Shown: positions 20,424 to 30,216, counted from the stretch's first letter. The stretch is DNA of 64,000 bases from Salipiger pallidus (GCF_014643635.1 NZ_BMJV01000001.1:186001-250000); one strand, 5' to 3'. Made by a program: numbers and translations. Notes: generated by a model from the sequence alone, not told the origin.

Positions 20424-21029
20424 TCAGCTGGCCGGCAGCAGCCGGTACGGGAGGCCCGCCGTGCGGTCCTCAAGCGTCGCTTCCCCGTCAGCACCGGGAC
20501 AGCGGTAGGTCAGGGTCAGGTAGACCACGATGCGGCCGGGCCGCAGCACCTTCGGTGGGATCATCTCGACCCGCAGGCGCTGGGTGTTGGTGTCGATCTG
20601 GCGGCTCACTGGTCCCTTGCGCGACCGCTCGCCCGGCGTCGGAATGTTGAGCTCATCGGTGAAGATCGGCACCCAGTCGATGAGACGGCACCCCTCTCCC
20701 AGCCGCGTTCTGGCGATGACCAGGATCATCACCACGTTGTCGCCCTGCGTCACCGGCTCCTGGATGTAGCTGAGCCCGTCCGGCTGGCGGATCACCCGGT
20801 CCTCGCCGTTCGCGCGCGCAACGTCCACCTGCAGCTGCTGCACCGTCGCCTCGAGACGGCGGAAGTCATCCACGAAACCGGAGGCCATGCCATAGATGTC
20901 CCGTAGCGGGCCGAGCGTCATCCCCCAGATCAGGCTGCACCCGCCGAAGATCGCCGCGATGGCGCCCATGATCTTGCCCGCCTCGATCAGCCGGCCCCGC
21001 CAGCTGCGCGGAAACTCGTCACCGGTCAT
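20424..21029 (-). CDS. Phage membrane-anchored protein in lysis region, unknown
   Basis: A 201-residue protein with one N-terminal transmembrane segment (IMGAIAAIFGGCSLIWGMTL), a short coiled coil (FRRLEATVQQLQVDVARANG) and a beta-rich C-terminal domain (VVMILVIARTRLG, RIVVYLTLTYRCPG). ATG 21029 has GGGAG at good spacing; 21044 is an alternative start. Its position next to the amidase suggests a lysis or spanin-like role, but that is inference only. Confidence 0.6.
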   Translation of the reverse strand: MTGDEFPRSWRGRLIEAGKIMGAIAAIFGGCSLIWGMTLGPLRDIYGMASGFVDDFRRLEATVQQLQVDVARANGEDRVIRQPDGLSYIQEPVTQGDNVVMILVIARTRLGEGCRLIDWVPIFTDELNIPTPGERSRKGPVSRQIDTNTQRLRVEMIPPKVLRPGRIVVYLTLTYRCPGADGEATLEDRTAGLPYRLLPAS

Positions 21030-21065
21030 ATGTTTGTCTCCCATTCGGCCTCCGATGGTCCGAGG

Positions 21066-21131
21066 TCATAGAAAAGCCCGCGCGAGGCGGGCGATGGTCA
21101 GCGTCATGCGAGGAAGCAACCACCAAGCCAT
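21066..21131 (-). CDS. Possible 21-residue peptide ahead of the lysis genes
   Basis: ATG 21131 follows an excellent ribosome site (AGGAGG then six bases) and encodes MAWWLLPRMTLTIARLARAF plus Leu, a short amphipathic/hydrophobic peptide ending in a terminator hairpin. It may be a real leader or membrane peptide, or the strong site may be coincidence. Confidence 0.3.
   Translation of the reverse strand: MAWWLLPRMTLTIARLARAFL
21071..21092 (-). terminator. Terminator between tail operon and lysis genes
   Basis: The stem GCCCGC/GCGGGC (21076-21081 with 21087-21092) is followed in the minus direction by CTTTTC. It would reduce read-through from tail into lysis genes. Confidence 0.55.
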
Positions 21132-21149
21132 GATCTCTGCCTCCTCTCC

Positions 21150-21392
21150 TCAGCTCGGCATCGGCATCGGCGGCCAGACAGGCGCGGCTGGGTCCTCAAC
21201 CGTCTCCGGCATGTTCCGCAGCGCCTGACGGTACTGCTTCCATGCGGTCACGCCGCCCGGCGGCGAGACATCAGGAAGCACGGACCAGTCACTTTCCAAC
21301 AACAACTGATCTCGCCGGGCCCTCATCGCAGTCATTGCGTCCGCTTTCAGGTCCTCGGCGGTGATGATCTGGCTCATGTCGATATTGCTCAT
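21150..21392 (-). CDS. Phage tail assembly chaperone-like protein (fibre-associated)
   Basis: An 80-residue protein. RARRDQLLLESDWSVLPDVS and AWKQYRQALRNMPETV are the hallmark of small phage proteins annotated as tail (fibre) assembly chaperones, which sit at the 3' end of the tail operon as here. It overlaps the upstream gene by four bases (ATGA). Confidence 0.7.
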   Translation of the reverse strand: MSNIDMSQIITAEDLKADAMTAMRARRDQLLLESDWSVLPDVSPPGGVTAWKQYRQALRNMPETVEDPAAPVWPPMPMPS

Positions 21393-21706
21393 TCCAGGAT
21401 CTCCTCGGTGTTGTAGGGCGGCAGCTCGACCGGACCGTCAGGCACGTCGACCAGCGGCTCGGGGAAGCAGGTTTCTTCGGGCGCATTGCCGCCGTGCGGC
21501 AGGACGACCGGCACCGTCAGCACGCCAGCCTCGTCACGGGTCACGTCACCGGCAATCCAGTCGCAGTTGATCGCGGCGCGGGGCAACGTCGCACCCGCAG
21601 GGAGGGCCGAGAAGTCGAAGGCCTCGCCATTGATGGTCAGGGTGTCGCCGCTCTTGAACAGTTCAAGCTGCGTGTCGAGACGAACGGGGGAGAGGATGAT
21701 GTTCAT
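21389..21706 (-). CDS. Phage protein of unknown function, next to tail fibre
   Basis: A 105-residue acidic, beta-rich protein (LELFKSGDTLTINGEAFDFS, VLTVPVVLPHGGNAPEETCF). It is translationally coupled to the chaperone-like gene and follows the fibre gene by 12 bases. No family recognised; probably a fibre-related accessory. Confidence 0.7.
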   Translation of the reverse strand: MNIILSPVRLDTQLELFKSGDTLTINGEAFDFSALPAGATLPRAAINCDWIAGDVTRDEAGVLTVPVVLPHGGNAPEETCFPEPLVDVPDGPVELPPYNTEEILE

Positions 21707-21718
21707 CTGGTGGTCTCC

Positions 21719-22930
21719 TTAGAACCAGCGGCCAATGGCGGTGTAGGAAGCATTCACGTCCACGGTCCCAGCTTCGGCGCGCCACCAGCGGAATTGCACC
21801 GTGGTGGACGTTCGCACTGCACTGACCGGGATCGCGTCCCCCGTGGCGATGTCGTTAGTGTCACTATTGACGTTGGGTGAAGCAGCAAACGGCGCAGGAA
21901 AGTTCGCCGAGGCGACTGATCCGGATCTGAACCCACCAGCGTATGCAACGCCTATCGCGATAGACGACAGCGATTGCGACCCCCAGCAAATCTGAGTGCC
22001 GTCCGCGAGCCGCAGATACGATCCGTTGGCGTTGCTTCCGTATTCAAACAGCCCTCCTGTCGGAGAGCCCCCAGACTGACTGACGGCACCAAGAACGTTG
22101 CGGGTGGAGTAATTCTCGCGCCAAGGGTTCCATCCCCCGCCTATGGTGCCCTCACGCTCCCAGGTGCGCATGGAAGCGAAGCCTGCGTTGGCCACAGAGG
22201 TGTAGACTTGCTTGATACCTCCGTTGTCGTAACGCTGCACATGAAGGAACCCATACACGCTGGACAGCGCCGCACCGCTGTGTGTGGGACGGACCCCAGC
22301 CAATGAGGGGCTGATGGTGCGATACCACCCGTTCGGGGTGTCGAATGCGTCCAGATCGGTCACCGCCGGGGGCGTAAGCGTCCCCAGCCCATGACCACCA
22401 TTTGTGACCACCTTCCCCCCGGTGGTATCGGTCAGGCTCGCCATGACGGCGGTGCCGATCAGAGGCGCGTCGAGTTGCAACCCGGCACTCGACAGCCGCG
22501 CCCTGCGGATGGCGTTCGTGACAAAGTCCAGAACGTCGCCACCGGGCAGGTTCACCCCAGTGTTGCCGTCCGACGCACCACGAACAGACGGCTGTGCATT
22601 CGTCCCCACCGGGAAGCGCCCAGCCAAGGTGCCCTCGTTGTGGCCACGCATGGTGTCAATAGCCGAGAAGAGCGCATTGCTGGCCTCTTCCAGAAGACCA
22701 TCGATGGGAAGGATCTGGTAAACTGCGCCCGTCTGGGTGGACCCCTGATAGGGCGTGGCGAGCGTGATCTGCGTGTTGCTGACCACGACCGCGATCTCAT
22801 AGAGCCGACCATCCGGCAGGTAGATCGCCTGTCCGAGCTTGACGCTCGCCACCCATGCAGTGCCGGAGCCGGTCACTGTCGTGTTGCCGTTCGTGACGGA
22901 CACAGTGCCGTCGCTATACCATGTCGGCAT
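21719..22930 (-). CDS. Phage tail fibre protein
   Basis: A 403-residue, Gly/Ser/Thr-rich protein. It begins MPTWYSDGTVSVTNGNTTVT, a common start of lambda-like fibre proteins, and has GNTGVNLPGGD and GTQICWGSQSLSSI-type segments followed by a C-terminal receptor-binding-like domain. It directly follows the J-like gene with a 4-bp gap. It probably trimerises at the tail tip and sets host range together with J. Confidence 0.75.
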   Translation of the reverse strand: MPTWYSDGTVSVTNGNTTVTGSGTAWVASVKLGQAIYLPDGRLYEIAVVVSNTQITLATPYQGSTQTGAVYQILPIDGLLEEASNALFSAIDTMRGHNEGTLAGRFPVGTNAQPSVRGASDGNTGVNLPGGDVLDFVTNAIRRARLSSAGLQLDAPLIGTAVMASLTDTTGGKVVTNGGHGLGTLTPPAVTDLDAFDTPNGWYRTISPSLAGVRPTHSGAALSSVYGFLHVQRYDNGGIKQVYTSVANAGFASMRTWEREGTIGGGWNPWRENYSTRNVLGAVSQSGGSPTGGLFEYGSNANGSYLRLADGTQICWGSQSLSSIAIGVAYAGGFRSGSVASANFPAPFAASPNVNSDTNDIATGDAIPVSAVRTSTTVQFRWWRAEAGTVDVNASYTAIGRWF

Positions 22931-22934
22931 GTTC

Positions 22935-25900
22935 TTACCTCTTGATCTGTTGTGCGAAGAAATCGACCCGGCAGATACGCATGCGCGGACTGCCCGGTTG
23001 GAGCCGCGCCCGGAGGCGATAGCGCCGCTGTTCGGTGGCGCTGCGGGTGTCCGCCGTGGCGTGCGTGAACGGGCTCATCTGACCGTCAGCTGCCTTGCCG
23101 GGGATAATCCCGGTCGCCGAGAAGCGGATGCCCTCCCACGCGCTCCAGGGTGCCTGTTCGTTGGCGCGATATTGCATCTCGAAGGCAACCAGTCCCCATG
23201 CCTCGCTGAGAGGGGCGTCGATGTTGCAGCTGGCCTCAAGCCGCACGCGCGACCCCGCCTCGACATCCAGCGGGTCCAGCGTGACGATCGTCGTGTAGTC
23301 GGTGGTGGTCACGAGGACGAAATCCGCGTCGTTCGTCGAGACGTAGGGTTGAGCAAACTCGTGAGACAACGACGACACGGCGCCGGGGATGATCTGACGA
23401 CCACCGACGAATAGCCGATCCGTAATGATCTCTTCCGCAAAGAGCTGGTCGACCACGGCGGTGTTGATCTGGGCAATGCCGGTGATCTGCACGTAATCCG
23501 GCGCAAGTCGAGCCGTGGTCACTGGACCGCTAACACCGTCTGTGACGCTCACCATTTCGAAGACGTTCTGACCGTTCAGACGGAAGACATACCCTGCGGA
23601 GATCCCATTAACGCTGGCCTGAGCGAAAGCGGTGGCCGCTGCCATCGCCGTCAGATTGCCGTAGCTGGCCGAGATCTGCTGGTTGACTGCGGCGACGGCC
23701 CCGGCAGCGGTGACGCGCGTTGCGGCGACGTTGGAGATCCACGCGTTGTTATCTGCTACAGCCGCCGAAACGATGTCATACTGCGTCGAGAGGGCATGCA
23801 CCTCGCCGTCGATGCGCTCCACCTGTGTGCCGAGTGTGGACGTGACCTGCGCATTTCCTGCAATCTCGCCATTCGCCTCGATTATGTCGGTCTCGAGTTC
23901 GGTGGTGCGCTGCGCCAGCGCGGACAGGTCATCATCTTGTGCATCGACCTGCGTCTGCACGCCATCGATGGCGCTGGCGTTGGCGTCCGCCGCGCCCTGC
24001 GCGGTCGAGACGCTGTTTTGCAGGGCAACAATAGACTGCCCCTGCGAGCTCACCGTGCCCTCGACGTTGGTCACGCGGGTGTTGGTCTGCGTGATCGCAC
24101 TCCCATTGGCCGACACCCCAGCCTCGGCATCTGTCAGGCGCACACCAAGATCCGACACATCACCGCTGACGACATCGAGCCCCTGCTCGGTCTGCGTCAT
24201 CCGCGTGGTCAGCCCGCCGATGGCATTGCCTTGCGCCTCAGTTTCGCCCTCGGTCGCGCCCATCCGCACTTCGAGTACGCTGACATCCTGAGAGACAGCA
24301 TCGAGGTCATCGCCAATCAGTGACACCTCGGTGTTCAGACCCGCGATACCATCGGCATTCACGACCACGCCGGCATCGACATCCTCGAGCTGATTACTGA
24401 GCTGCGCCAGCGACTGGCCTTGCAGGGTGATGCTGTTCTCGGCGCTGGTCAGACGGGTGCCGTGCTGCGAGATCGCACTGCCATTGGCCGAGACGCCGGT
24501 CTCGGCATCCGTCATCCGCACGCCGAGTTCGGACAGGTCGGCAGAGACGATGTCGAGCCCGTTCTCAGCCTGCGTCATCCGCGTGGTGATACCGCCGAGC
24601 GCCGTGCCCTGCGCTTCAATCTCGGTCTCGGTCGTGTCCACGCGCACTTCGAGGCCACTGATGTCCTGTGCCACCGCATCCACACTCTGTTCGGTCTGCG
24701 TCACGCGGCCGCCAAGTTCCTCCGTCGCCGTGGCGATGGTCTGACCAAGTACCGTCTCGGTCTGCGTGATCTGTTGTGACAGCGCCTCATCAGCCGTGGC
24801 CCGGGTGGTCTGCTCCTCGTTGATCGCCGCTTGCGCTTCGCCAAGACCCGCCGACAGCTGACTGGCCTGCTGAGCCAATGCTTCGTCCGCCGTGGCGCGC
24901 GCAGTGCGCTCGGACACAATGCTGGCTTGCGCCTCACCGAGCGCCGCCCCGAGAAGCTCGCGCGCGGTGGCCTCGGCCAGAAGACCCTCTTCGACCCATG
25001 TGCGCACCTCTTCCAGCGAGACGGCCACCGCATCGCGGGCGTTCTCTTCCGCGGTGAATGCGTTCCACATGTCCACGATGCTGCGCGCGGTGCTCGCACG
25101 CTGCTCGCCCTGTAGCTCCCGGACGGACGACACGATCAGCGTGCGGCTCGCGGCCTCTGCAGTCAGGCCCTCCTCGTTCCGCGCCACGCGGCCCGTCAAC
25201 TCGGTGACAGCGTCTGCGGTGCCCTCGGCCTGCCCACTGACACCATCGAGGTCGGCGCTGATCTGCGTGATCGACTCCCCAAGGGCCTCGTCCTCGGCGG
25301 CACGCACGCGCAGCTCATTGCGGATCTGCGCGTTCGATGTGTCCACTGCAGCGCGCAGCTCGGTCACATCTGAAGCAATGGCCCGGTCCTGCTCGTCGAT
25401 ATACGCCTGCTGTTCCGAGCGCGCCTGCGCCTCGGACACGCGGATAGCTTCCTCCGCCTCGTAGCGCCCCCACATATCCGCGATGGACCGCGCGGTCAGA
25501 TCGTTCAGGTCTCGGGAGATGATGCGAGACGCCTCGACCGACTGGCGGATCGTCGCCCCATCCGGCAGGGCCTCGATCACCTGCTCGGCGGCGGTGAGGC
25601 GAGCCGTGTACGGGCCAAACTCAACTTTCGTTACGCGTTCGGTGATCTGCCCCTGCAGGCTTTCGAGCGTGCTGGTGACGCTCGTCATGGTGACGAGGCC
25701 GCCGTCAACTCTCAGTGCCGAGGCATGCTCCTCGAGGGTTCCATTGACCCCATCGAGGGTAATCCCGACCTCCCGCACATCTGCGATCAGATCATCAAGG
25801 TAGTGAAGCTGCGACGGGTCCGTGATGGCCCGGAACACCTCCTGATTCACATAGGCCTGGGTCGCTGACAGCTCGAGTTTCGCCGTGGCTGCATCGAGGT

Positions 25901-28900
25901 TCACTCGAACCTCAGAGACCTGATCTTGCAGGTACTCGAAGGCCTCGATTTTGACCGTGCCGTCCTCGGGATTAACGTAGATCCCGGCGCCAGTCAGGCG
26001 CTGGTCGGTGGACCACTGCAGGTCTGCCAGCGCCATCATGCGCTGCATCAGATCACGCCCGGTCTGCTCGACGGACCGGATGCGCGGCAGGGTGTCGGTG
26101 AGGCGCTGCTCTTCGGCCTCGATGCGCGTGGACAGCGGCACCGGCGCGGTGAGCGGGCCAATAGAGCGCTCGATGGCCTCCGCCAGCGGCAGCCCGCCGA
26201 AGTCGCCAAAGGCCCCGAATGTGCTCTGCACCGTTGCAATTAGCTCCGCGACGGTTCCTGTAGCATCCTCAATAGCCACGTCGTGCCGATCAAAGGCCGT
26301 GTCGATCCGCTCGCGCAGCTCATCCGCGATGTCGTCCCCCGTAAGGCGCAGATCCGGCGTCGTCACCGCCATCCAGCCCGACCAGCGGCGCAGGTCCGGC
26401 GCGCCGGTGACAAAGCTGGCACGAACCTCATAGGCGACATCAGGCAGCAGGCCGTCCGAGAGGGTGATCGGGGTTTCCGACGCCTCGGCAAAGCGCCCCT
26501 GGTGGATCACCTCGCCGGTCGCGGCCACGCGCAGCTGCCACGTCACGCGAACGGTGCGGTTGGCGGGCGCGACCCACGACAGGCGGATGGCCGGGCGGCG
26601 GGCGGTGCCATCAGCATCGGCGATGCTGGCCGGCACGGCGGACGCAACAATCGCGGGCGGGGCCGGTGCGGCTGTCGTCGCCGTAACATCGGCGGGCGCG
26701 GCAACCCAGCCGCGTGTCTTGCCCTCGCGCCCGGTGGTCCGGGCCTCAACGCTGTAGCTCACACCCTCATCCAGCGCGCCGGTGAGCAGGCTGTACTCGC
26801 CCGCCGGAACGGTCTCGCCGTAGGTCCAAGGCGTCTCGTCCTCATCCGCCTCGCGCCAGCGCAGCTGCACCGTCACCCCGTCGATGTCCGCGCGGGACGC
26901 AACGGGGGCCAACTGCACCGCGATGCGCGGGCGCACCGACAGGTCTGGTAGCACAATCTGGGTGCGGTCCGACGAATAGGCCGCGGTGATGACCGGCGCC
27001 GGCGGCAGGTCCGAGGTCGCGGGGCGCGGCAGAGTGATGACCGGGTTGTAGGGCGGGATCTCGGAGGTGGCCGCGTCCAGCACCCAAGGCGCGGCATCCA
27101 CCACCTCGATCAGCGCGGTCTCGTCCGCCTCAGGGCGCACCGCCATCACCAGCATGTCGGCGCTGCGCTGCTCGGTCTCCTCGATGGCGACGAGGTCACC
27201 AACGTCGATGTCACCCTCGACCACCCCCACCGACGGGTTCCAGACGCGGGCCTGCGGGTCCACCGGCGAGGCCACCGCAAAGGCATGAATGCCCCCGCTG
27301 ACATTGCGCACCACCATGCGGAAGCTGGCCTGATCGAAGTCGAACACGTCATCCAACGTGATGCTGGTGATAAGCCCGCCCTCGATCGTCAGCGCCTTCA
27401 CACGCGCTTCGCCCACGCCAATCAGGGGCACGTCATGCACCAGCCGGATCTTGTCGCCCTGCTGGATGTGGATGCTTTCCCAGTCCGCCTTGAACGAATG
27501 GGTCTCCGGGCGATGCAGCGCCGTGGCGAGGTGGTAGCGGCCAAGCCGATAGGTGTTGCCCTCGTCCTCGTCCTCGGCCGTCACGACCGTGCCGGGCAGC
27601 TGCAGGGTCTCGAGCTCGGTGGCGGTCTGGCGGGTGTAGCCGTCCATCAGCACCAGCACCTCGTCCTCCTGCCAGTCCAGCCGCTCGGAGCGAACCATGG
27701 CGCGGAAGCCGTGGATCTCGCGTGGGAAGGTCAGTTTCGAGCGGTAGTCCCAGCTGTTGCGCGGGGTGAACACCTGGCGCACCGGCCCCGCCGCCCCGTC
27801 GCGCACCACGCTGTAATGCAGGTCAGCCAGGGTACGGCGGGCCCGCCCGGCGGCGCAGATAATGTCGAGCACGTCCGCCAGCTGGGTCGCGGTATCCACC
27901 ACGTAATCGCAGGTCCAGTGCGGCTCCTCTGCGGCCCAGGCATAGAGCGCTGCGAGGTCGATCCGATCATCCGTCACCGGGCGGCGCAGATGCGGGCCGC
28001 GCAGGGCCTGCGCGTAGAGCCATGCCGGGTGGCGCACCGGGCGCGGTTCGGTCCACTGCAGGTTGCCGTCGAGTTCCGGCGCCAGCTGCTGCACGATGGC
28101 GTTGAGGCTGTCGATCCGCCCGTTGAGCTGGTCGTTGGCCTTGATGCGCAGGGCGATCTCGGCAATGCCCTCGTGGCTCGGCAGCTTGCCATCGCGGAAG
28201 GACCGGATCGCGGTCAGATAGCCCGCGTTCTGGTCTCCGGTGTCGTCGTCGATACGGTCCAGCCGCTCGACGCGGATGGCATATTCGCCCGGCTCCGGGA
28301 ACGTGATGTCATAGCTGTAGCGGCGCAGGGTGGTGGATTTGGCCTTGTAGGTCTTCTGCCCCGCCGAGATCCACGCCCCCTCGTCCACGCCGCTTGCGAT
28401 GGGCTGGTAGCTGAAGCGGAAGCTGGCCTCGTGCTTGCCCACCTCGCCGTCATTGGTGTCGTAGAGGCCGCTTGTGAAGCTGATGTCGACGCTGGCCGAG
28501 ACGGTCTGCTCGCGGGTGTAGCGCACCACCGGCGCATCGCGGTCCGGAAGATCGTTGTAGCTGTCCTCGGCCACGTCGCTCGGGTAGAGCCGCATGGTCT
28601 CGGCCCCCTGCCGCCAGCCGGGCTGCGGCTGCTGGTAGGTGCCGCTGGTCTCGGTGATTGCCACGAAGTCGCGGCGGTCCCCGGCAAGGAGATACAGCGG
28701 CGGCGGGTTCTCAAGCGGCGGTGCTGCAACGGCGCCGGCAATGCGCAGCCGCCAGCGGCGGGACACACCATCCCCGCCGAAGTCATCAGAGGCCCACTCG
28801 ATGCCCGTGGTCTGGCCCGGCCAGGTCTGCACCTGTGTCCATGCGCCGCCGTCTTCGGACACATCCAGCGCGAGATCGAAGGAGCCGCCCGCATCGCCGC

Positions 28901-29753
28901 AGGTCACGTCCGCCAAGATGCGCGCGCGGCTCACTGCATCCGCAGGCTCGAAGATATAGCTGTCGCCCACATCCTGCAGCCGGGCGCGCGGCGTGTGCGC
29001 CTCCTCATTCCGGGTCGGCACCAGATCCGCAAGGTCGGGCATCGCCGCGAGGGTGCGCTCGCGGTCGATGTTGAGCATCTCGAGCTCGACCCCCTTGAAC
29101 TCCCAGATCGGGGTATTGCCGATGCGCAGATCCTCAAGCATCACCCCCGCATCTCCACCCCAGCCGAAGGTCATACGGGCGCGGTAATAGATGTCTTTGC
29201 CGACCGTCTCGGAATAGCCCGAGGCCGTGAGCGTCGGATACATGCGGTGACGGCCGAGGACGGTCGGATAGACGCCATAGGGATTGGCTGCGTTGGCGGT
29301 GCCGGTGATCGCGTAGTTCTGCGGCCCGCCTGCCCCGCCCTGCTGTGCCGGCGGGATCAGGCTGTTGATCGCAAGCGCGCCGACAACGGTGACCGCGCCC
29401 ACGGTCAGGGCGTAGGCTGTTGAGGTCGCGGAAAGACCCAACGCCGTGCCAGCAAGCCACGTCGCGGCATGCGGCAGGGCAGCCGAGGCGATCATGCCGA
29501 CAAGCGCACCGCCCTCCTGCGGCGGATAGTAGGCTTCCACGCGGGTGCCGATGGTCGGGCGGGTCCTGGCCCACATGTCGAGCGGGACGATCGAGGCATT
29601 CGCGCCGCGGATCAGGCACACCACCGGCGGGCCGTACCGGCGCATATCCATGTTCAGCTGACGCACAATCTCAGCCACGGAAGTGCCAAGAGGGGCATAG
29701 GCCGAGATCAGGTCACGGCGCAGCGGGTGACGGTTGCCCGCCACCTCGATCAT
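22935..29753 (-). CDS. Phage tail tip / host specificity protein J
   Basis: A 2272-residue protein, about twice the length of lambda J. The N-terminal half has the conserved tail-tip core (RRYGPPVVCLIRGANASIVP, GGAGGPQNYAITGTANAANP, FGWGGDAGVMLEDLRIGNTP, DDVFDFDQASFRMVVRNVSG) and fibronectin-like segments (APPAIVASAVPASI...). The C-terminal ~900 residues are repetitive coiled coil, then a beta-rich end domain. Start 29753 (MIEVAGNRHPLRRD) lies 7 bp past the NlpC stop; an ATG at 29849 would overlap that gene by 89 bp and add 32 atypical residues. Confidence 0.9.
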   Translation of the reverse strand: MIEVAGNRHPLRRDLISAYAPLGTSVAEIVRQLNMDMRRYGPPVVCLIRGANASIVPLDMWARTRPTIGTRVEAYYPPQEGGALVGMIASAALPHAATWLAGTALGLSATSTAYALTVGAVTVVGALAINSLIPPAQQGGAGGPQNYAITGTANAANPYGVYPTVLGRHRMYPTLTASGYSETVGKDIYYRARMTFGWGGDAGVMLEDLRIGNTPIWEFKGVELEMLNIDRERTLAAMPDLADLVPTRNEEAHTPRARLQDVGDSYIFEPADAVSRARILADVTCGDAGGSFDLALDVSEDGGAWTQVQTWPGQTTGIEWASDDFGGDGVSRRWRLRIAGAVAAPPLENPPPLYLLAGDRRDFVAITETSGTYQQPQPGWRQGAETMRLYPSDVAEDSYNDLPDRDAPVVRYTREQTVSASVDISFTSGLYDTNDGEVGKHEASFRFSYQPIASGVDEGAWISAGQKTYKAKSTTLRRYSYDITFPEPGEYAIRVERLDRIDDDTGDQNAGYLTAIRSFRDGKLPSHEGIAEIALRIKANDQLNGRIDSLNAIVQQLAPELDGNLQWTEPRPVRHPAWLYAQALRGPHLRRPVTDDRIDLAALYAWAAEEPHWTCDYVVDTATQLADVLDIICAAGRARRTLADLHYSVVRDGAAGPVRQVFTPRNSWDYRSKLTFPREIHGFRAMVRSERLDWQEDEVLVLMDGYTRQTATELETLQLPGTVVTAEDEDEGNTYRLGRYHLATALHRPETHSFKADWESIHIQQGDKIRLVHDVPLIGVGEARVKALTIEGGLITSITLDDVFDFDQASFRMVVRNVSGGIHAFAVASPVDPQARVWNPSVGVVEGDIDVGDLVAIEETEQRSADMLVMAVRPEADETALIEVVDAAPWVLDAATSEIPPYNPVITLPRPATSDLPPAPVITAAYSSDRTQIVLPDLSVRPRIAVQLAPVASRADIDGVTVQLRWREADEDETPWTYGETVPAGEYSLLTGALDEGVSYSVEARTTGREGKTRGWVAAPADVTATTAAPAPPAIVASAVPASIADADGTARRPAIRLSWVAPANRTVRVTWQLRVAATGEVIHQGRFAEASETPITLSDGLLPDVAYEVRASFVTGAPDLRRWSGWMAVTTPDLRLTGDDIADELRERIDTAFDRHDVAIEDATGTVAELIATVQSTFGAFGDFGGLPLAEAIERSIGPLTAPVPLSTRIEAEEQRLTDTLPRIRSVEQTGRDLMQRMMALADLQWSTDQRLTGAGIYVNPEDGTVKIEAFEYLQDQVSEVRVNLDAATAKLELSATQAYVNQEVFRAITDPSQLHYLDDLIADVREVGITLDGVNGTLEEHASALRVDGGLVTMTSVTSTLESLQGQITERVTKVEFGPYTARLTAAEQVIEALPDGATIRQSVEASRIISRDLNDLTARSIADMWGRYEAEEAIRVSEAQARSEQQAYIDEQDRAIASDVTELRAAVDTSNAQIRNELRVRAAEDEALGESITQISADLDGVSGQAEGTADAVTELTGRVARNEEGLTAEAASRTLIVSSVRELQGEQRASTARSIVDMWNAFTAEENARDAVAVSLEEVRTWVEEGLLAEATARELLGAALGEAQASIVSERTARATADEALAQQASQLSAGLGEAQAAINEEQTTRATADEALSQQITQTETVLGQTIATATEELGGRVTQTEQSVDAVAQDISGLEVRVDTTETEIEAQGTALGGITTRMTQAENGLDIVSADLSELGVRMTDAETGVSANGSAISQHGTRLTSAENSITLQGQSLAQLSNQLEDVDAGVVVNADGIAGLNTEVSLIGDDLDAVSQDVSVLEVRMGATEGETEAQGNAIGGLTTRMTQTEQGLDVVSGDVSDLGVRLTDAEAGVSANGSAITQTNTRVTNVEGTVSSQGQSIVALQNSVSTAQGAADANASAIDGVQTQVDAQDDDLSALAQRTTELETDIIEANGEIAGNAQVTSTLGTQVERIDGEVHALSTQYDIVSAAVADNNAWISNVAATRVTAAGAVAAVNQQISASYGNLTAMAAATAFAQASVNGISAGYVFRLNGQNVFEMVSVTDGVSGPVTTARLAPDYVQITGIAQINTAVVDQLFAEEIITDRLFVGGRQIIPGAVSSLSHEFAQPYVSTNDADFVLVTTTDYTTIVTLDPLDVEAGSRVRLEASCNIDAPLSEAWGLVAFEMQYRANEQAPWSAWEGIRFSATGIIPGKAADGQMSPFTHATADTRSATEQRRYRLRARLQPGSPRMRICRVDFFAQQIKR
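24090..24640. repeat. Internal duplication in the J gene
   Basis: Two copies of a segment about 369 bp apart encode near-identical LGVRLTDAEAGVSANGSAIT and LGVRMTDAETGVSANGSAIS (around 24090-24170 and 24460-24540), embedded in longer similarity. The period is a whole number of codons, about 123, so the shaft can lengthen or shorten in frame. Confidence 0.7.
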
Positions 29754-29760
29754 GGTCTGA

Positions 29761-30144
29761 TCATCCAGCAATTCTGTAAATCCCTTCCAGGCGGCCACCC
29801 CATTCGGTGCCGCGCCACCGCTCGATGCGGCTGCAGTGCTCGTGGTCATCGAGCGTGTGGAGCATGTCCCGATCGCTCAGGGCATAGCCAAGGTGCAGCG
29901 GGCGCCCCCGCATCACGAAGAGAAGCACGTCCCCCTCTTGGGCCCGCTCCACTGTCGTGAAGTCGGTGCGGTAGCGATCCACCACCCCGAGGCGCACGGC
30001 GCCGGCCATGTCACAGGCCGGATCCGTGATCTCGCGCCCGAACCGCAGGCGCTGCAGCGCGAGCCACAGCCCGAGGCAGTCGAACGCCACCGGCCCCCGC
30101 CCACGCTCCGCGTAAGGCAGGCCGATCCAGTCATCGGTCCACAT
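29761..30144 (-). CDS. NlpC/P60-type tail tip assembly protein (lambda K-like)
   Basis: A 127-residue cysteine-peptidase-fold protein. The nucleophile Cys is in VAFDCLGLWLALQ and the His in RPLHLGYALSDRDML, with EGDVLLF between them. In lambda-like phages it acts in tail-tip assembly or local wall cutting at entry. It sits between the L-like and J genes as expected, but the toxin-antitoxin pair now separates it from L. It is shorter than lambda K, lacking the Mov34-like half. Confidence 0.8.
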   Translation of the reverse strand: MWTDDWIGLPYAERGRGPVAFDCLGLWLALQRLRFGREITDPACDMAGAVRLGVVDRYRTDFTTVERAQEGDVLLFVMRGRPLHLGYALSDRDMLHTLDDHEHCSRIERWRGTEWGGRLEGIYRIAG

Positions 30145-30162
30145 TGGGAATGCCTTTCAGAT

Positions 30163-30216
30163 GTAGCTATGAGCTACCCATCAATTGACAGAAGGATCAT
30201 TGCAGCTTATAGCTAC
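30163..30216 (+). promoter_or_regulatory. Promoter and operator of the toxin-antitoxin pair
   Basis: TTGACA (30185-30190) and TATAGC (30208-30213) are 17 bp apart, close to consensus. The palindrome GTAGCT-ATG-AGCTAC (30163-30177) lies just upstream, and a further half-site TAGCTAC (30210-30216) covers the -10. This layout predicts repression by the helix-turn-helix antitoxin, with or without toxin. Confidence 0.65.

Noticed and set aside
27285-29423. 712-codon plus-strand frame opposite the J gene
   Set aside because: Antisense shadow; the J frame has strong family motifs.
29754-29849. Upstream start for the J gene
   Set aside because: Would overlap the NlpC gene by 89 bp with Ala/Ser-rich residues not seen in the family; 29753 is better placed.
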